The notes below the pieces were generated by a model. That model was given only the letters and a program-made list of their open reading frames with translations. It was not told the origin of the DNA and ran no database searches. From Carnegiea gigantea (Eukaryota > Streptophyta > Magnoliopsida > Caryophyllales > Cactaceae): a DNA stretch of 64,000 nucleotides. A program made the position numbers and the translations under genes. The stretch is from assembly GCA_029747015.1 (NCBI GenBank), contig JAKOGI010001194.1:62001-126000 (forward strand), in the 5' to 3' direction. Positions 21,756 to 35,259 of this stretch are shown piece after piece (within the stretch, counting starts at the first letter, position 1; the number at the start of each line of letters is the position of its first letter).

Positions 21756-23536
21756 TGTTCATGCAAAAAACGTGCTATTTTTATAATACTTTTATACCCA
21801 ATTTATGCTCGTTATAATCGTTATTTTTAGGTTTTTTATTTGATTTTATTTTGTTTTGTAGGTATTGAATAATTCGGATAAAATGCGAAAAAATGATGAA
21901 AAATGCCGAAAATAAAGCAGTGGGCCAAATTACTCAAATCCGACCCAATCTTTGAGCCCATTATCTTGTTTAGCCTAGAAAGGAAAAAAAGGAAAAATTA
22001 AATTGAAAATAAACTAGCCCAGCCTCCCACGTGTGCCTCACGTGACCTGACCCTCCCCATTAACTCTCATTTTCTCTCTCCTAAGAGCCCGAAAACCCCC
22101 CCAATCTCACCTTCTCTCTCCTCTCAGCTAATAGAAGCCCGAAACCCAGACACTCACCTCACCATCTTCATCATCGCCTTCTCCATCTCATCTCCCTCTA
22201 ATTCATCTCTCTCACTCTCAACTATGCCACCTCCATCCCCATCCATCTTCATCCTGATCCAGCGATCCATGTAGCGCGACCACAACTACATTTCCGTAGT
22301 CCACCTCAACCCCCAAATCGACGGTGAAGAAGAGAAGTGGAGTGACTATAAATGGAGGAAGCGATGAAATTAGGTAACAATCTAGGGTTTAGGTTAGGTT
22401 TAATTTAAGCTTTAGGTTTAATTTCGTTTCAGTCATTCGAAATTTAGCAGTTTGGGTTTCGATTTTAGATTTGTTTTCAGCCTTTAATTTCATGTAATTA
22501 GGCTTTGAACTTGCTGATTTCGAATTGTCATTCATGAACTTCAGTGTAATTGCAGCATTTTTAGGGCAAGTTTTGAGTAATTTCGAAATTCTCCCTCCCC
22601 TGTTTTTTGTTCTGGTTGGAGCATCAATAGTGGCTCTTCTGCCATTGTTGGCCAAGCTTTGAAGCTCGTTTCTGATTCTCTGGGCCATGGATGGTCAAAT
22701 TTGAACCTTCCCTTGTTCTAGTTTGCGATGCTTGCTCTGTTTCTTCTGTTTTCGATTTCAAATCCCTCTCCCCTGTTGCTCAGTTTTCAGTTGTTGTTAT
22801 TAGTTTGGTTGATTTGATTATGTTATAATTTTAGCTGAGTTGAATTAGTTGATTTTAGTAATTTGTTTGATTTAGTCGATTTAGTTAATTATGCTTTAGT
22901 AGTTTGGTTGATGGAATCAAATAGTTCGTGCTCAGTTGCTCATTTTCTCCCTTGTAGCCCTCTTCTGGGTTTGGAAACTGGAAGGCTTTGATGTGACTAT
23001 GGTTTGAGATGATACCATTGACTATGTTTGGCTTTGATTCATGGCTGTGAGTTTGAGAGTTTTAGTTTTGTTTAAATGATATAAATTGGTTCGGTTGTTG
23101 CTTTGTTTCAATTCAAGGGTTAGTTTTCATTACTCAACCAATGCTTTCGTTTGATTCACTTAAACCATTCCCCAAACCTTCTTAGTTGGGCAACATTGTT
23201 TTCCCTTTGTGGCTCTGTTTGCTGTTCATAATCTTTAGTTGATGGATTGTGGGGTATATTTGATTGTGCTGGTATTGACTGCGTTCATTTTTAGAACACT
23301 TCAATTTGCTACATTTAGATCCTACTAGAGTTAGAGCATAGTTAGGGATTATTTAGAATTTCATCTGTTTATAATCCATGTTTTACTTGTTTATTCTTTA
23401 ATTAGCTTAGGATGTCGTTAGACCAGTTTAAACTCGTGCTAAGTGACCTTAATCTCTTCCATCGTTCCTGTGGAGACAACACTCAAGTACTACAACGAAA
23501 GCTGCACTTTAGATTTCACTCAAATTTATCCTAACA
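21756..23536 (+). repeat. 5' LTR of LARD-like element
   Basis: TG...CA ends. Contains a C-rich stretch (about 22020-22260), then a TATA box at 22346-22355 and long T-rich sequence. It aligns over its whole length with 27526-29328. Confidence 0.92.
22346..22355 (+). promoter_or_regulatory. Probable TATA box in LTR
   Basis: CTATAAATGG is kept exactly in the 3' LTR (28114-28123) despite divergence around it. That supports, without proving, a promoter role. Confidence 0.5.
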
Positions 23537-23543
23537 AGTTTTT

Positions 23544-23561
23544 TGGCACCATTACTGGGGA
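23544..23561 (+). promoter_or_regulatory. Primer-binding site of LARD-like element
   Basis: TGGCACCATTACTGGGGA begins seven bases after the LTR end. It is a diverged form of the TGGCGCC-type site seen at 2526-2543 on the minus strand. Confidence 0.75.
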
Positions 23562-24094
23562 CGACGACATTAGATTAGGTCGTATTTTTCTTTTCGTAGC
23601 TACTTTGGTATTAGGTTGCTTTATTACGTTATTAAGTTGTGACTTGATTTAGTACATTGCTTGAATTATTTAAAAATCCAAAAAAGTGGGAAAAGCCTAA
23701 AATTGAAAAAAAAAATTAGAAAAACTTGGAAACCTCAAAAAAATTAAAAATTTTAAAAACCTCAAAAATAAAGTGGCAAGTTTATGTTTCCCTCAGTTTG
23801 AGCACATTTCTTTTTCTTAGTTTCGTTTTCATTAGTTGCTTATGCTTTGACTTACTTTGTTTATTCGTTATTAGTTGTGATTTATTTAGTTCATTTCTTG
23901 AAAAAAATCCAAAAATCCATAAAAAATTAGAAAAACTTGAAAACCTCTAAAAATTGAAAAACTTTAAAAACTTTAAAAACTTTAAATGCCAGTTCTCCAT
24001 TTCCCGCAATATAAGCATAAACCTTTTTTAGAGTTATCTTTCAAGGTTTAATGATTATCGTGCTCAACTGAATCATAATTTTGAAAAATAGTAA

Positions 24095-24530
24095 ATTTGT
24101 GAGGTCATTGCTGTGGGTCTAAATGTTGAGTCAAGGAGTTATGTTGAATCAATTTGTCTTGCAGGTTTAATAGAATTAGTATCTAAAACTCAAGATGAAG
24201 TTCGGGATTTCTTTGAAAAACTAGTTTGGAAAACCTATGCGTTTGAACAAGTTGATGAGACTTTTAGATACCCAACTCATGGAGAGTATGATTTTCATGC
24301 TAATTCTTACCCTTCAAACCACTTTATGAATTCATGTGGCCCATCTTATTCTTATGAGCTTCCTATTTTGTGCGAATATTGTGAATCTTCTGATCATGAT
24401 GCTCATACTTGTCCTTATCGTGCTTATGTTGACGCTACATGTGCAAATTTTGAAAATAAGATTAATGAAATGACTGACCAAATGATACAGACCATGAAAG
24501 TTCTTAATGTTCTAACCAAAATAGGGAGAA
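24095..24530 (+). pseudogene. gag remnant with CCHC zinc knuckle
   Basis: The frame lacks a credible ATG (the first in-frame start-like codon is GTG at 24113) and opens just after a stop at 24092. It reads SRSYVESICLAGLIELVSKT and later CEYCESSDHDAHTC, a perfect CX2CX4HX4C zinc knuckle as in retroviral nucleocapsids. A frameshift at about 24515-24520 moves the open frame by one base; the new frame continues with an Asp/Glu-rich sequence. The knuckle and its position after the PBS mark it as gag-derived. The upstream gag domain is too decayed to recognise. Confidence 0.75.
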
Positions 24531-25479
24531 TTATAGTGAGCTTGATTCTAGTTTAGGATCTCCTAAACCTAACATTAGTCTCTATGATGATTTTGAACCT
24601 TCTTATTCTGCTAGGCCTGACTTGAATGAAGACATGTATTTGCCTAGTTTGGATCAAGAGAGTGACCTCCCTATATCTCTATTACCTGACCTTGTACCCT
24701 GCACTAGCTCACCTAAGGGCATCACTGATGATGTCCTAGTTTCTGCCAACCCACTCGCCATTCTGAACGACTTTTTTGAGTTTGAGGTGGATGAACAATC
24801 TGATACTATTAGTGAGTTAGATATAAGCATCACACCTGAAGTTGAGCCTCATGTTTTAGATAAGTCACAAGAAGATATTTCACAGGAGTTATGTGATGAG
24901 GTAACTGAGCCCACTATTTTGGACTTTGATGATGATATCCTTTATACAGAATATGAATCTCTTTCATATGGGTTTGATGTTACTGAAGGTCTTGATGTGA
25001 GTTTTCATGTTGAATATGAATAATTCTCTTTTGATCCCATCATTCCTGACTTTCTATTTAAATTAGATGATGATCTTCTGTATGTAGAATATATATCTTT
25101 TTCTTATGAGTTTGATATCCATGGAAGTTCTGGTGATGGTTCTTGTGTTGATTATAAGTCCTTCTCTTTTGAATCCATCCAAACTGACTTCCTGTTTGAA
25201 TATTGCAAGTCTAAATTTGTTGAGTCTGTGATCACTGCCACTAAGAATTTTGCTTTTGACCAGACTTATACGCAAATGGGACATAACAGGCTTGTGAACC
25301 TTGCACCCACTCTTTTGTCTAGATTGTTCGTTCATGATGATATAGTTTCTAAGCTAATGACCTCAATCATGGCTCGTTCTGAGTATGCTCATTTTCTTTC
25401 TGATTGGGCTCAACTATTTGATAAGTTGAAGCGAGCCCTTACCTATGTTTTATTAGTTAGGCGGATGTACTCTTTCTGA
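24520..25479 (+). pseudogene. Acidic frame downstream of gag remnant, one stop
   Basis: After the frameshift, one frame runs to the stop at 25477-25479, broken once by TAA at 25021-25023. It is rich in Asp, Glu, Leu and Ser (FEFEVDEQSDTISELD, FDDDILYTEYESLSYGF). Two segments are self-similar: DDDILYTEYESLSYGFDV near 24940 resembles the segment after 25065 (DDDLLYVEYISFSYEFDI). I recognise no enzymatic domain. Similar acidic frames accompany gag remnants in other plant non-autonomous LTR elements, but the role is unknown. Confidence 0.6.
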
Positions 25480-27525
25480 CTCCAACTCATTGCTTTTCAC
25501 TGTTTCTATGTGATTGAGAGTTGGGCTTCTTTGTTTGATAAGCTGCTACATGCTTTAACGAGTTTTGATTTGAGTAGCATTTTTCAGCTTAATATGGAGT
25601 GGCTAATGCTCCAAGGACCTATAGCTAAGCGAATTTCTAGAGGTATAGCTTACGTGTACTTTTGCACCTGACCTGGTATGATCTTTCCACTTTCCCCTCT
25701 TTTCCTTTTCTTCTCCTTTCTTTCGTTTTGTACTTAATTGTGGATATTTAGGACTGTGATTGTATGGGTGATCAATCTTAAGGAGCAATTGGGATATATT
25801 AAGCTGTGTGGGCTATGATCACCCTTGATTGTGTTATTGTTTTGTGAATACTTGATAGTTGTGACTCTCTAGGATTATCCTTGTGTATGTTCTAGTTTCA
25901 TTGTTTGGTTTCCTTGAATTTGTGTTTTGTTCCCCTTGTTTGGTGTCTTATTTCTTTAGTTTAGTGAGTTTTGGTTTTCCTTTGGTCTTGTTTTTGGTTT
26001 AATAGTTTCTTTTTGTTTCCTTCTTGGTGTTTTAGTGTTTTTGGTTTTTGTTTTGTATTTAGCTTTTCTTTCTTTTGTATTTTGTTTTGTTTTAGGTTTC
26101 TTCTGATTTAGGTGGGTGTTTAGTAAGTCCTTGGTTTGGTTTTGTTTTTATTTTGGATGATTATGCTTGTTTTGGACTTGATTAGTTTTGTTTTCTTTTG
26201 TTAGGTTTCGATTTTTATTTTTCTTTATTTAGTTATTTTGCTTTTTGATTTTTGTGTTTGGGTTTTATTTTGTTTTGGTTTGGTTTTGATTTTGGTCATT
26301 TAGTGGTTTGGTTTGTTTTAGAGTTAGTTTTATTTTTGCTCTTCTTTTGAGATTTTGATTTTGGTGATTTTATGTTTGTTTTTGGTTTTGTTTGTGATTT
26401 TTATTTGTGTCCTAGTTTGTATATATATGTGATTTTGTGTTGGTTTTACAATTGTATAGGTGATGTGATTGCTTTTTAGCACCTTAGTTCCCACAATGAG
26501 GACATTGTGAGATTTTGGTGTGGGGATAAAGTGCCTATTTTTGAAAAATTTTGAAGATTTTTTGTTTCTGGGGATGATTATACTATGTCTGATTAGCTTA
26601 AATCCCCTGTGCTTCGGTTGTTAGCTTGTATATAAGTAGGATATGCATGATAGGTCTCCGGCCTCAGTGTGTCATTCTAAGCCTAAATTCTAACTCCAAT
26701 TGTTCATTATAAATTGTGTAATCCAATTGTTGTTTATTCTTTCATCATTATCTTCAGGTCTTAGGCTTCCGTGAATGATTCTCTCACATGTTTGTGACAC
26801 GATTACTCTGATTTTTGCCAATTTCGGAAAAAAAAGAAGAAAAAAAATAATAATAAAGAAGAGAAAAAAAAGAAAAAGAGATGAAATAAAATTTGGAATG
26901 ACAAGTATCCCTTTGAGGCATGCGCTACTGGGCGTTACCCTTTGAGGCACGTGCTACTGGGTGTTTCCCTTTGAGGCAATACTGCTAATGGGAAAGCTTG
27001 CTTCCAATGTTAATATGTTAATAATATAGTTGTGTCAGTCAAGTGGGATTGAGTCTGCTTCTGGTAAATCTAAGCCTTGGGATGATGATACACGTGCACA
27101 CGAGCACTGAGATAGATTCAGAATCTCGATGTACAGTGGGGTGAAAAATTAGTACTCTGATGCCGTTTATAGGGTAGAGGACTTTGAAGTACATATGCAG
27201 GTCGATATCTTGGTTATATGGGTGATAATGTTGATTAGAACGTGTACATATCTTTTCCCAAATTTTGTACATATTAGCTTTGAGAAAAAACCAAGAAGAT
27301 TTTCTTTTCGAAATAATTTTGTTGGGTATTTCACTTGAAAACCCTCACGAGACCTCACTCGTCCACTTGGGAAATCGAGGGGTTTAAAGGGCTTGTTGCA
27401 TACGCTAAATGCAATTGTGATTCCTACGACAGTGAGTTAGGACTTTCTTTTTCTTATTTTTCAGTTTCTTTTAGTTAGTTTAGTCGTCTTACTCGAGGGT
27501 AAGCAAAATCTTGTTGTGGGGTATT
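25480..27525 (+). other. Non-coding interior of LARD-like element
   Basis: T/G-rich low-complexity sequence (25850-26460), a conserved-looking ACAATGAGGACATTGTGAG palindromic stretch near 26494, a purine run (26826-26885), then a three-unit minisatellite. No gene is visible. The G-rich GTGGGGTA at 27516-27523 before the 3' LTR is the probable polypurine tract. Confidence 0.6.
26909..26992. repeat. 29-bp minisatellite, three units
   Basis: Units starting CCCTTTGAGGCA occur at 26909, 26938 and 26967. The third is shorter and more diverged. Each contains a GCTACTGGG-like core. Confidence 0.9.
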
Positions 27526-29328
27526 TGTTTATGTAAAAAATATATTATTTTTACGATACTTTTATACTCGATTTATGCCCGTTATAATCGTTATTTTTAG
27601 GTTTTTATTTGATTTTATTTTGTTTTGTAGGTATTGAATAATTCAGACAAAATGCGGAAAAAGGGTGAAAAATGCCGGAATAAAGTAGTGGGCCAGATTA
27701 CTTAAACCCGACCTAATCCTTAAGCCCATTATCTTGTTTAGCCAAGAAAGGGAAAAAAAAGGAAAAATTAAATTGAAAATAAAGCAGCTCATCCCCCCAC
27801 GCACGCCTCACGTGACCCGACCCTCCCCATTAACTCTCATTTTCTCTCTCCTAAAAGCCCCAAAACCCCCCAATCTCACCTTCTCTCTCCTCTCAGCTAA
27901 CAGAAGACCGAAACCCAGACACTCACCTCACCATCTTCATCATCGGCATCTCTATCTCATCTCCCTCTAAATCATCTCTCTCACTCTCAACCATGCCACT
28001 TCCATCCACATCCACCTTCATCCTCATCCAGCGACCCACACAGCGCCGCCACAGCTACAACTCCGCAGTCCACCTCAACCCTAAATTGACGGTGAAGAAG
28101 AGAAGTGGAGCGACTATAAATGGGGGATGCGGCGGAATTAGGTAACAATCTGGGGTTTAGGTTAGGTTTAGTTTAAGCTTTAGGTTTAATTTTAGGTTTA
28201 ATTTCGTTTCAGTCATTCGAAATTTAGGGTTTGTTTCGGTTTGCGCTTTGATTTTAGGTTTGTTTTCAACCTTTAATTTCATGTAATTAGACTTTGAATT
28301 GCTTATTTCGAATTGTCATTCATGAACTTCAGTGTAATTGCAACATTTTTAAGGCTAGTTTTGAGCAATTCCGAAATTCCCCCCTCCCCTGTCCTTCGTT
28401 CTGGTTGGAGCATCAATAGTGGCGTTTTCACGATTGTTGGTAAGCTTTGAAGCTCATTTCTGATTCTCTGGGCCATGGATGGTCGAGTTTGAACCTTCCC
28501 TTGTTCTAGTTTGCGATGCTTGCTCTATTTCTTCTGTTTCCGTTTTCGAATCCCTCTCCCCTATTGCTCAATTTTTAGTTGTTGTTATTAGTTTGGTTGA
28601 TTTGATTATATTCTGATTTTAGTTGAGTTGAATTAGTTGATTTTAGTAGTTTGTTTGATTTAGTTGATTATGCTTTAGTAGTTTGGTTGATGTGATCAAA
28701 TAGTTCGCACTCAGTTGCTCATTTTCTCCCTTGTAGCCCTCTTCTGGGTTTGGAAACTAGAAGGCTTTAATGTGACTATGGTTTAAGATGATACCATTGA
28801 CTATGTTTGGCTTTGATTCATGGTTGTGAGTTTGAGAGTTTTAGTTCTGTTTAAATGATTTAAATTGGTTCGGTTGTTGCTTTGTTTTAATTCAAGCGTT
28901 AGTTTTCGTTACTCAATCGATGCTTTCGTTTGATTCACTTAAACCATTCCCCAAACCTTCTTAGTTGGGCAGCATATTGTTTTCCCTTTATGGCTCTGTT
29001 TGCTGTTCATAATCTTCAGTTGATGGATTGTGGAGTATATTTGATTGTGCTAGTATTGACTGCGTTTATTTTCAGAATACTTCAATTTACTACATTTAGA
29101 TCTTATTACAGTTAGAGCATCGTTAGGGATTATTTAGAATTTCACTTGTTTATAATCCATGTTTTACTTGTTTATTGTTTAATTAGCTTAGGATGTCTCT
29201 AGAGCAATTTAAACTCGTGCTAAGTGACCTTAATCTCTTCCATCATTCCTGTCTAGACGACCCTCAAGTGCTACAATGAAAACTGTAGGCTTACAGCACT
29301 TTAGATTTCACTCAAATTTATCCTAACA
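27526..29328 (+). repeat. 3' LTR of LARD-like element
   Basis: Starts TGTTTATG, ends TATCCTAACA, followed by the duplicated ATAAG. It keeps the TATA box (28114-28123). It carries a small insertion relative to the 5' LTR near 29286-29297. Confidence 0.92.
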
Positions 29329-29333
29329 ATAAG

Positions 29334-29900
29334 CATTACTTTCTACGTCTTAGTCACTCTTACATCTATTGTAATATAGTTCACGCTATTCATTCGAGCG
29401 CCATTCTGTTGACCTAAACTGCACAGTACTTATAAACTAAGGTAAGTTAACATTTTATGATGTTCGATGTGTATTACACATAATAATTGTAGGATGTATA
29501 CGTATATCCTAACAGTTATATTGTACTTTTCAGGTCACATCCCTCACTCGTCATCTTCTCGTTGCTATAAAAGCATCAACAAGTAAGCAATTTTATATTG
29601 TAATTTTTTCGCATTATTGTTTAATGAAGACCTATTAACTTTTTAATTAGCTGGTAAGTTTGAATTCTAAATATAATCACATGGATGAATACTTCATCAT
29701 CACAATAGTAATTTAAGAATCCAACATTACTAACACAAACGTTGAGGCTACCGGGAGAGAAATGATATGAAAGAGTAAGGATTGTAAAGATACAATAAAA
29801 TTTTAAAGAATTACACATTTTGATCAATTTCAATGAGTAGATGAATGTTGATGCAATCTCAAAATTGATGGAAAAAAAAGAAAATTTTTTGACTAATACA
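29334..29900. repeat. Repeat R copy 2, block C (end)
   Basis: Continues R after the LARD-like element, aligned with 15346-15838. Similarity to copy 1 is lost just after GACTAATACA near 29899. Confidence 0.7.
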
Positions 29901-30702
29901 AGTAAGTATTTTTTAGGTTGAGATATAACTTTAACATTTAAAATTGTATTTGTTATAATTCAATATTCATTATAAATGTTGTGGGACAAATTATGAATGA
30001 TCAATAACTTATCATTTTCCTTACCCTAAATTTTTTTTATTCTACTTTGAACAATTTGTACTTACAAGACACATCATTAAATATAATTATTTAGCGCATC
30101 CACGAATATTACTAGCTAAAGCTGAACTTGTTAGTTAAGAGACATCTGTCATTTGTAGTGTTGGCTGATGTCTTCCCTAAGTATCTAAACGTCCCTCTAT
30201 ATTGAGAATACACAAGTACACTGTCTAATTTGAGGCAAAATTTAAAGTCAAGACTTAATAATGATACTATATACCTAAAAAATTCAGTATGTTTGCGGTA
30301 TGTCCCATACGTTCCTATTTTATACTATGTCGCATTGCTTGACAAATGCCACCGGACTTGATGAAAGAGCACCGTCGTCAACCAATTAAAGCAACTTTAG
30401 CAATTCATCTTTGATAGAGAATTTGAATGAGCTTCAATCTACATGAAAAACATACAATACTAACTGCTTTACTCTCTAAAATCTTATTCAGGATGCTAAA
30501 GTTTTCGTGCAGATTGAGTTAGATTATCAAATAAGTTGTATACATTTTTGTCAAGTTCACCTGTAAGTCCGTCATCGCAATAAAAGGACATGATCAAGTA
30601 AATAGCTTAATAGTAGATCCTAACTCATGTGTACTAGAATTTACCCTTTTTAAGTTTGTAAGCTTGGTTGCATATTAGTTATATTAACTTTAATGCTTTT
30701 TT
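29901..30702. other. No recognisable feature
   Basis: AT-rich sequence with no open frame, repeat or RNA gene that I can support. It ends in a T run at the edge of the next LTR. Confidence 0.5.
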
Positions 30703-33700
30703 TGTAACGCCCCCAAAATGCTAATAATATGATTTACAGAAAACCGCAGCGGAAGACTTGATAATAGAAGGCGCTACCGCCGTGCTGATAAGGACAAGGC
30801 TCACTGAAACTATTTAATCTTGCAACTCATGCTCACAATCACAAAATCTATTAAACTGAAACACTTCAAGACCAAAGTCCATAATAGTTCAACCATACCA
30901 TGTACTAACTCACATTCCATACCACACAAGTAACTTGACCCTAAGGTCGGTTTTAATATTCATGCTATGCTGAATCCACTATGAGCATCTGACAAGTTCC
31001 AAAAGGGCTTGCTAAATGGAGAAATATGTGATACTTCATCACTTAAAATGGAAAACATGAAAACAATTCAAAAATATGACCAAAACTCAGTGCATACATT
31101 CCTATATTGTAAAATGAGCATAAAAACACTGTTGATGGGTACCCGTCTTTGCAATTCATTTAGTTGGCAATAACAATGAAAATGAAAGTAATATGAAACT
31201 AAATTGCTCCTTATTATCTGGATGTGAACCCCTTGCACTCATATGATCTATACATAGGTATAAACCTGCCAATCCGATCAAGAGTTGGCCTGCAGCTGCG
31301 CGGGTAAATGATGAGCTGATGCTCTATAGATGATAACTGATGGGGTCACAAGTTAAATGGCAGATCACTGTATAAATTGATTCATTGATAAACTCATTAA
31401 GAGTGATAACTTGATAAACATGATCTGCTTTCTGAATATACAGGCAATGGACGTACCTTGAGCCTTTAAAAAATATCATCTAACTTGATGCAAGTCAGCT
31501 GTTTCATAAATGTTCTGACTTAATAACACTTATGCATAACGGGGAACGATTACTAGGCCTCAACTCTGTTTCATAAATGTCATTGTAAGTATGTGTAGTC
31601 AGTGAATAATCTTTACTCACATAATTGAGTAAGTAAAAGTATGTGTAGCAGAATTTGAGTAATTATATGGTATATGTAACTTGGGTATTTCAATATAACT
31701 TCAAAACTGAATTGATGAAAGTAATTAAATTTGATACGTAAATGAAAGCAAAATAGTCCACAATGAGATAAATGAGATTACAAAGGAAAAGGCCTTGATG
31801 GTGATAATTGAAAGAGTGGCTATGGCCTTTTCTGAAATAGGTTACTGATACAGGTTTAAGGCTTACTGAAGGCTTGCTGATGTATAACTTGGTTCAAGAT
31901 AACAGCAAGTACACTAGATTGGCTTGATAAATGCATTTGATATATGCTGAAGTGAGTAAGTAATAAAGGTTTGAGGCAAAGAGAGATATATCTTGGTTCA
32001 AAATAGCATAAACTGCAATAACTTGGTCTAATAAATATGGTTTCTGAGTCACAACTCTCCGTACTTCTCATATTTCATTCATAAATCCATTAGATAAAGA
32101 ATTCCACCCCAAAATAAGTCATTGATCTCAATAGAAGCTATTAAGCTCACTAAGCTTGGTATTTTCTTTGTAAAATCTATAAATGATTCACAGCTCATAA
32201 ACAAACTCCCAATTTGTATATTTGTCTTCTTTTTTTCATTAATCAGGCTAAAAACTCCATGAAAGTCCATGAATATTCGTGTCCCCCTAAATGACCGTGG
32301 TTGGTCCAAAATACACAAAATGAGTGCATGATCATTCTCAGTCAATCACCAAAATGGTCAAAATGAGTGCCTGATTGAAATGAGTGCATGCTCTTTACAC
32401 ATTTATTCAAATGCTTCCAAAAATCACCAAATTCCAATTACTCAACCACAATTCATGAAATCTTATAAGAAATTCAAAAATAATATGAACAATCTACAGT
32501 ACAATTTTTAGAATTTTTCTCCAAGTATACACTGCACAGAAATTGCAATAACAACTTGATTTACACCCAAGCAGGTCAGTTCACATCAAAAATTCATAAC
32601 TTTCATTCTAGGCATCAAATGGAGACCTAAAACCCCAATATTAAAAGATTAAGAAGTCCCCAAAAATGTTCATTAAGGACACAAAGCATGATTCCCACAA
32701 TAGAGTTTTCAAAATGGGGCTAAAACACAAGTGTGTTAGTTTTTGGTCCATCTTGCACAGCTTTGGTGAAACAACCATAACCTTTTCCACAGACCTTAGA
32801 TTGCGATGATTCGAGAGGAATTTTAAAGCTAACACACTGAACTATATACCCACCGAAAATCATAATTTTTGGCTAGACCATTCATTACCAGTTTAATCCC
32901 AAAGTCAGCCCAAATTAAATAAAATTCCAGCCCTTCACTGATTTAACTTTCTCTTCTTCTTTCACATAAAACTCACTTGAAATCATTTCAAAACACCACA
33001 ATTAGATATAAAAAGATCATTTAAGGCCTCATATACATATCTAAACTCTAAACAACTTCATTAATACATAATTACATAATTCGTATTCAAAACAGGGCAG
33101 GTTTCTTCAAAATTCCATAACTCATTGATTATACATCCAAAATTCATGAAATTCTGCCAGAAAATCTCAAATAATATACAGAATCTACAATAAAACTTTT
33201 AGAATTTTTGGACAATCCCATAATTCCTAGAATTTTCGATAGTGGCTATTCAACAAATATAAAATCATGAAATCATGCTCTTGATCAAATACCCATAACT
33301 CCAAACAACTCCAAAATCAATAAAAATTGCACAATAACTATCAATTTGATCATCCAAATATAGCCCATAAATAAAACAATCATAAAATTCAAGATAAAAG
33401 AAGTTAGGGTTTTGGGATATACCTCACTTTAGGCTTGAATTAGAGGGAGAAGGGGCTGTTTTGAATGATTTTGATGGTTGGCCAAGATAGCTAGCAATAA
33501 GGGGGAGTTGGGGTAGCCGGGACATGGCCGAAAAAGTGGCTGGAAACCACCAAAACTGGCAGCACAAGGGGTAGAAGCTACTGCCCCTGTTTTGTACCTA
33601 TGCGTGAGGTAGAGAGAGAAAGAAGAGGGTTGGGTTTTTGTTATTTTTGTTTGCTGAATTTTGTGTGTAAAAATTGTAAATTTATAGCCACATATGGCTG

Positions 33701-34260
33701 TAAATTTTCAACTCAAAAAGTAGCTTTTTGCTAATTAAAATTAGGTGCTAACATGACCAATTAGTGAAATAACAAAGTTAGCAAGGTTTTGGGCTTTTGT
33801 TTTGGGCCCAACAAGCTAAGTTCGGGCTTGAAATATTATTCGAAATGTTGGAAAAATTTTATATTACTTGGGATTAAAGTTTACCGAAGGTAAGAAAATA
33901 ATTAATCACTAATTTATACTCACTGAGGCCTAATATCGATTCACCCGATATTTAATCAATCAACGAAACTCAAATTAACAATCAATGAAATTTGAGTCGC
34001 AAAGTGGTACTCAAAATGAAATATCTCTCAACTGGGATGATTAAATACAATAAATGAAGGTGAAAATTTTAAATAATATAATGGAATTCGTTAAATAAAT
34101 AAATTGGGTGTAATTGAATTTAATAAACATGATTTGGTTAAACAAATAACCAGGAGTGATTAGGTCAATAAACATGATAAAGTAAATGAATAAACATGAT
34201 TAATGAAATAAATAAAGATGATTTAAATAAATAAATATGGGTTAGGGTTGGGTTATTACA
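30703..34260 (-). repeat. 3' LTR of large LARD
   Basis: 3,558 bp, unusually long. On the minus strand it starts TGTAATAACCC. A minus-strand GGCTATAAATTTAC (33676-33689) followed by a pyrimidine-rich stretch looks like promoter plus leader. No coding region is evident. Confidence 0.9.
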
Positions 34261-35259
34261 GCCTTTCCCCCTTAAAGAGTTTCGTCCTCAAAACTTATAA
34301 CACTGGTCAACTATATGCAATGCTGCTTTAAAACACATAGGCCATTGGTTCCCATTGCTTTCCTCTGAAGAGGTATAATTTGTCGAATGTACTCCGACTA
34401 AGGGGTGTACGTATTGTATAACTTTTTAATCCCATGTTTCAATGGTAGATCCCGATACTTCTCACACAATATCCTCAATGAACTCAATTACTTTGCTTCA
34501 AAAGTGATATTCTCTTCGGAAAAAAAGAACCTTGTTACCAGTGAGGAGGTGCTCACTACAGGCTCATCACCTTGTCCACTAATGGAAACTGATGTATACC
34601 CTGATAAGGACTCTGATACTATAACGAGCTATAAAATATATTATATACGTGTTCAAGTTCGACTGGTAGGTGCAGTCAACAAGCTACAGGATTTAACCCT
34701 TCTATGAATCATAAGGCCCTATGTAACTAGTCCATACTTGACCTTGGATAGTCGGTTTCTTACTACTTGGATTAGGAAAGCCTTTTGAAAAAGTTCATAA
34801 CCCATTTGAGACTTTGGTGATTTTCTTGTTTTTCCAGCATAACTCTTTTGTCAGCTGTGTATCACCTCAACATGTGCTTGAATTTCCCCTCGTAATGCTT
34901 ACTTGGGTTAGCTCTAACCTTGTACTCAACGTTTCTTCTGGCTCACTCCAATATAATTAGACAGTGCTTGAAATTATGCCCTTATCAAAATATCCTCATC
35001 TAATATTCCTAATGCATCACATGATCTCCCCTCATCAGACAACTCAAGAATCTACTCTCGGCCGATAATGAGCAATGAAATAACCATGGTTAGGGATGAG
35101 AGTGATGAAATTCTTAGCCAAGCGAATCATTGTATACAAAAGAAATGAACAATGAGACTAAAAAAAAAAAAAACAAATAAAGGAGAGGTTATCATGGGGT
35201 GGTTAGAATAAAGATAACCATAAGTGTATCATGAATTCTGAATTATAATGCCACAGGCA

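Larger units (their letters stand above)
21756..29328 (+). mobile_element. Non-autonomous LTR retrotransposon (LARD-like) with gag remnant
   Basis: The element is 7,573 bp, with LTRs of 1,781 and 1,803 bp, a PBS at 23544-23561 and a perfect ATAAG target duplication. Both LTRs begin TGTT and end TATCCTAACA. The 4-kb interior holds only a decayed gag-like region and an acidic frame. I see no protease, reverse transcriptase, RNase H or integrase, so it must have moved using another element's enzymes. The LTRs differ by about one base in ten in the first 230 bases, so it is much older than the copia insertion. Confidence 0.92.

Noticed and set aside
22389..22688. 99-codon minus-strand frame in the LARD-like LTR
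   Set aside because: The LTR copy at 28150-28480 does not keep it open in the same form, and it has no known domain.
26909..26992. CRISPR-like array
   Set aside because: Units are contiguous with no unique spacers, only three in number, and inside a plant LTR element.
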